Of a stretch of 64,000 bases of DNA, positions 61,888-64,000 are shown in pieces (position 1 is the first letter of the stretch; each line of letters starts with the position of its first letter). The notes beneath the pieces are model-generated. The model saw only the letters and a list, made by a program, of their open reading frames with translations, was not told the DNA's origin and did no database searches. The position numbers were made by a program, and so were the translations under genes. The stretch covers positions 65,088,921 through 65,152,920 of the forward strand of contig OZ023210.1 of the NCBI GenBank assembly GCA_963995525.1. Direction: 5' to 3'. The stretch is from Escarpia spicata (Eukaryota > Annelida > Polychaeta > Sabellida > Siboglinidae).

Positions 61888-64000
61888 CAGTCAATAGTAC
61901 TGGAGCCAACATGCAGACAGTCACTAGTACTGGAGACAACACATGACAGTCACTAGTACTGGAGACAACATGCAGACAGTCACTAGTACTGGAGACAACA
62001 TGCAGACAGTCACTAGTACTGGAGCAACATGCAGACAATCACTAGTACTGGAGACAACATGCAGACAGTCACTAGTACTGGAGACAACACATGATAGTCA
62101 TTAGTACTGGATACAACATGCAGACAGTCACTAGTACTGGAGACAAAATATGACAGTCATTAGTACTGGAGACAACACATGACAGTCACTAGTACTGGAG
62201 ACAACACATGACAGTCACTAGTACTGGAGACAACACATGACAGTCACTAGTACTGGAGACAACATGCAGACAGTCACTAGTACTGGAGACAACATGCAGA
62301 CAGTCACTAGTACTGGAGCAACATGCAGACAATCACTAGTACTGGAGACAACATGCAGACAGTCACTAGTACTGGAGACAACACATGATAGTCATTAGTA
62401 CTGGATACAACATGCAGACAGTCACTAGTACTGGAGACAAAATATGACAGTCATTAGTACTGGAGACAACACATGACAGTCACTAGTACTGGAGACAACA
62501 CATGACAGTCACTAGTACTGGAGACAACATGCAGACAGTCACTAGTACTGGAGACAACATGCAGACAGTCACTAGTACTGGAGGCAACATGCAGACAGTC
62601 ACTAGTACTGGAGACAGCATACTGACAGTCACTAGTACTGGAGACAACATGCAGGCAGTCACTAGTACTGGAGACAACATGCAGACAGTCACTATTACTG
62701 GAGACAACATGCTGACAGTCGCTAGTATTGGAGCCAACATGCAGACAGTCACTAGTACTGGAGACAGCATACAGACAGTCACTAGTACTGGAGACAACAT
62801 GCAGGCAGTCACTAGTACTGGAGACAACACATGACAGTCACTAGTACTGGATACAACATGCAGACAGTCACTAGTACTGGAGACAAAAATGACAGTCACT
62901 AGTACTAGAGATAACATGCAGACAGTCACTAGTACTGGAGACAACACATGACAGTCATTAGTACTGGAGCAACATGCAGACAGTCACTAGTACTGGAGAA
63001 AACACATGACAGTCACTAGTACTGGAGACAACATGCAGACAGTCACTAGTACTGGAGACAACATGCAGACAGTCACTAGTACTGGAGACAACACATGACA
63101 GTCATTAGTACTGGATACAACATGCAGACAGTCACTAGTACTGGAGACAACACATGACAGTCATTAGTACTGGATACAACATGCAGACAGTCACTAGTAC
63201 TGGAGACAAAACATGACAGTCACTAGTACTAGAGATAACATGCAGATAGTCACTAGTACTGGAGACAACACATGACAGTCATTAGTACTGGAGCAACATG
63301 CAGACAGTCACTAGTACTGGAGAAAACACATGACAGTCACTAGTACTGCAGACAACATGCAGACAGTCACTAGTACTGGAGACAACACATGACAGTCATT
63401 AGTACTGGATACAACATGCAGACAGTCACTAGTACTGGAGACAAAATATGACAGTCACTAGTACTAGAGATAACATGCAGATAGTCACTAGTACTGGAGA
63501 CAACACATGACAGTCACTAGTACTGGAGACAACATGCAGACAGTCACTAGTACTAGAGACAACACATGACAGTCACTAGTACTGGAGACAACATGCAGAC
63601 AGTCACTAGTACTGGAGACAACACATGACAGTCATGAGTACTGGATACAACATGCAGACAGTCACTAGTACTGGAGACAAAACATGACAGTCACTAGTAC
63701 TAGAGATAACATGCAGATAGTCACTAGTACTGGAGACAACATGCAGGCAGTCACTAGTACTGGAGACAACTTGCAGACAGTCGCTAGTACTGGAGACAAC
63801 ATGCAGGCAGTCACTATTACTGGAGACAACATGCTGACAGTCGCTAGTTTTGGAGCCAACATGCAGACAGTCACTAGTACTGGAGACAGCATACAGACAG
63901 TCACTAGTACTGGAGACAACATGCAGGCAGTCACTAGTACTGGAGACAACTTGCAGACAGTCGCTAGAACTGGAGACAACATGCAGACAGTCACTAGTAC

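Larger units (their letters stand above)
19651..64000. repeat. 29/30-bp minisatellite array, more than 44 kb, about 1,490 units, open to the right
   Basis: The whole interval is one tandem array. The main 30-bp unit is AGTACTGGAG-ACAACATGCA-GACAGTCACT. Frequent variants are a 29-bp form with ACAACACATGACAGTCACT, a 29-bp form with ACAAAACATGACAGT, and a 30-bp form with TAGAGATAACATGCAGATAG. Others are a 29-bp form with GGAGCAACATG, and substitutions such as GGATACAAC, GGAGCCAAC, GGAGGCAAC, GACAGCATAC and CATTCACTAATACT. The unit contains overlapping palindromes ACTAGT and AGTACT. Because 30 is divisible by three, both strands show decapeptide-repeat frames (TSTGDNMQTV on +, LSPVLVTVCM on -). 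These are cut wherever a 29-bp unit shifts frame. I find no non-repeat insertion and no gene inside. Confidence 0.97.

Noticed and set aside
19651..64000. CRISPR array
   Set aside because: There is no alternation of constant repeats with unique spacers; every unit is a variant of the same 29/30-bp sequence, and the host is a eukaryote.

Overview
The window looks like nuclear DNA from an invertebrate animal, not a prokaryote. Genuine coding sequence is confined to three short exons with GT-AG borders, separated by repeat-filled introns. The only recognisable gene, on the + strand, is the 3' end of a myocardin-related transcription factor (MRTF/MKL family, the actin-regulated SRF coactivator). 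Its exons at 3376-3505, 5985-6126 and 12897-13753 join in phase into about 375 residues that end at a TGA. The SRF-binding, SAP and RPEL parts would lie to the left of the window. Placement among molluscs or other lophotrochozoans is a guess; nothing here fixes the species.

Layout. 1-2232 is the right-hand end of a 31-bp minisatellite, presumably in an upstream MRTF intron. 2233-3375 is unique intron with a 68-bp tandem duplication whose 3' end looks like a SINE/LINE tail. The intron between the first two exons (3506-5984) is almost entirely a pyrimidine-rich 25-bp minisatellite with a 750-bp higher-order repeat. The next intron (6127-12896) carries a CAGTG/CAGTACATA array and 42-, 33-, 28- and 29-bp minisatellites. 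It also holds a tRNA-like Pol III element on the - strand, a cluster of TAGGGTCA motifs, and a CRE palindrome next to an E-box. After the stop codon, about 5.9 kb of possible 3' UTR and flank contains a 32-bp minisatellite, a strong inverted repeat at 17081-17130 and several candidate poly(A) signals.

19651-64000 (over 44 kb, running off the window) is one 29/30-bp minisatellite of roughly 1,490 units. It is hierarchically organised: unit variants recur in fixed orders, these sit in 3.2-kb doublets, and each doublet lies in a 10.2-kb block present three times in tandem. The middle block lacks about 1.27 kb. The many open frames there arise because 30 is a multiple of three. They read as decapeptide repeats on both strands, and I do not regard them as genes.

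No bacterial, viral or transposase genes, CRISPR arrays or rRNAs were seen. The most noteworthy features are the density of unrelated minisatellites in one gene neighbourhood (eight arrays of 25-42 bp units plus one shorter-period array) and the layered structure of the 44-kb array. In that array the frameshifting 29-bp variant creates chains of short ORFs joined by ATGA stop/start overlaps.
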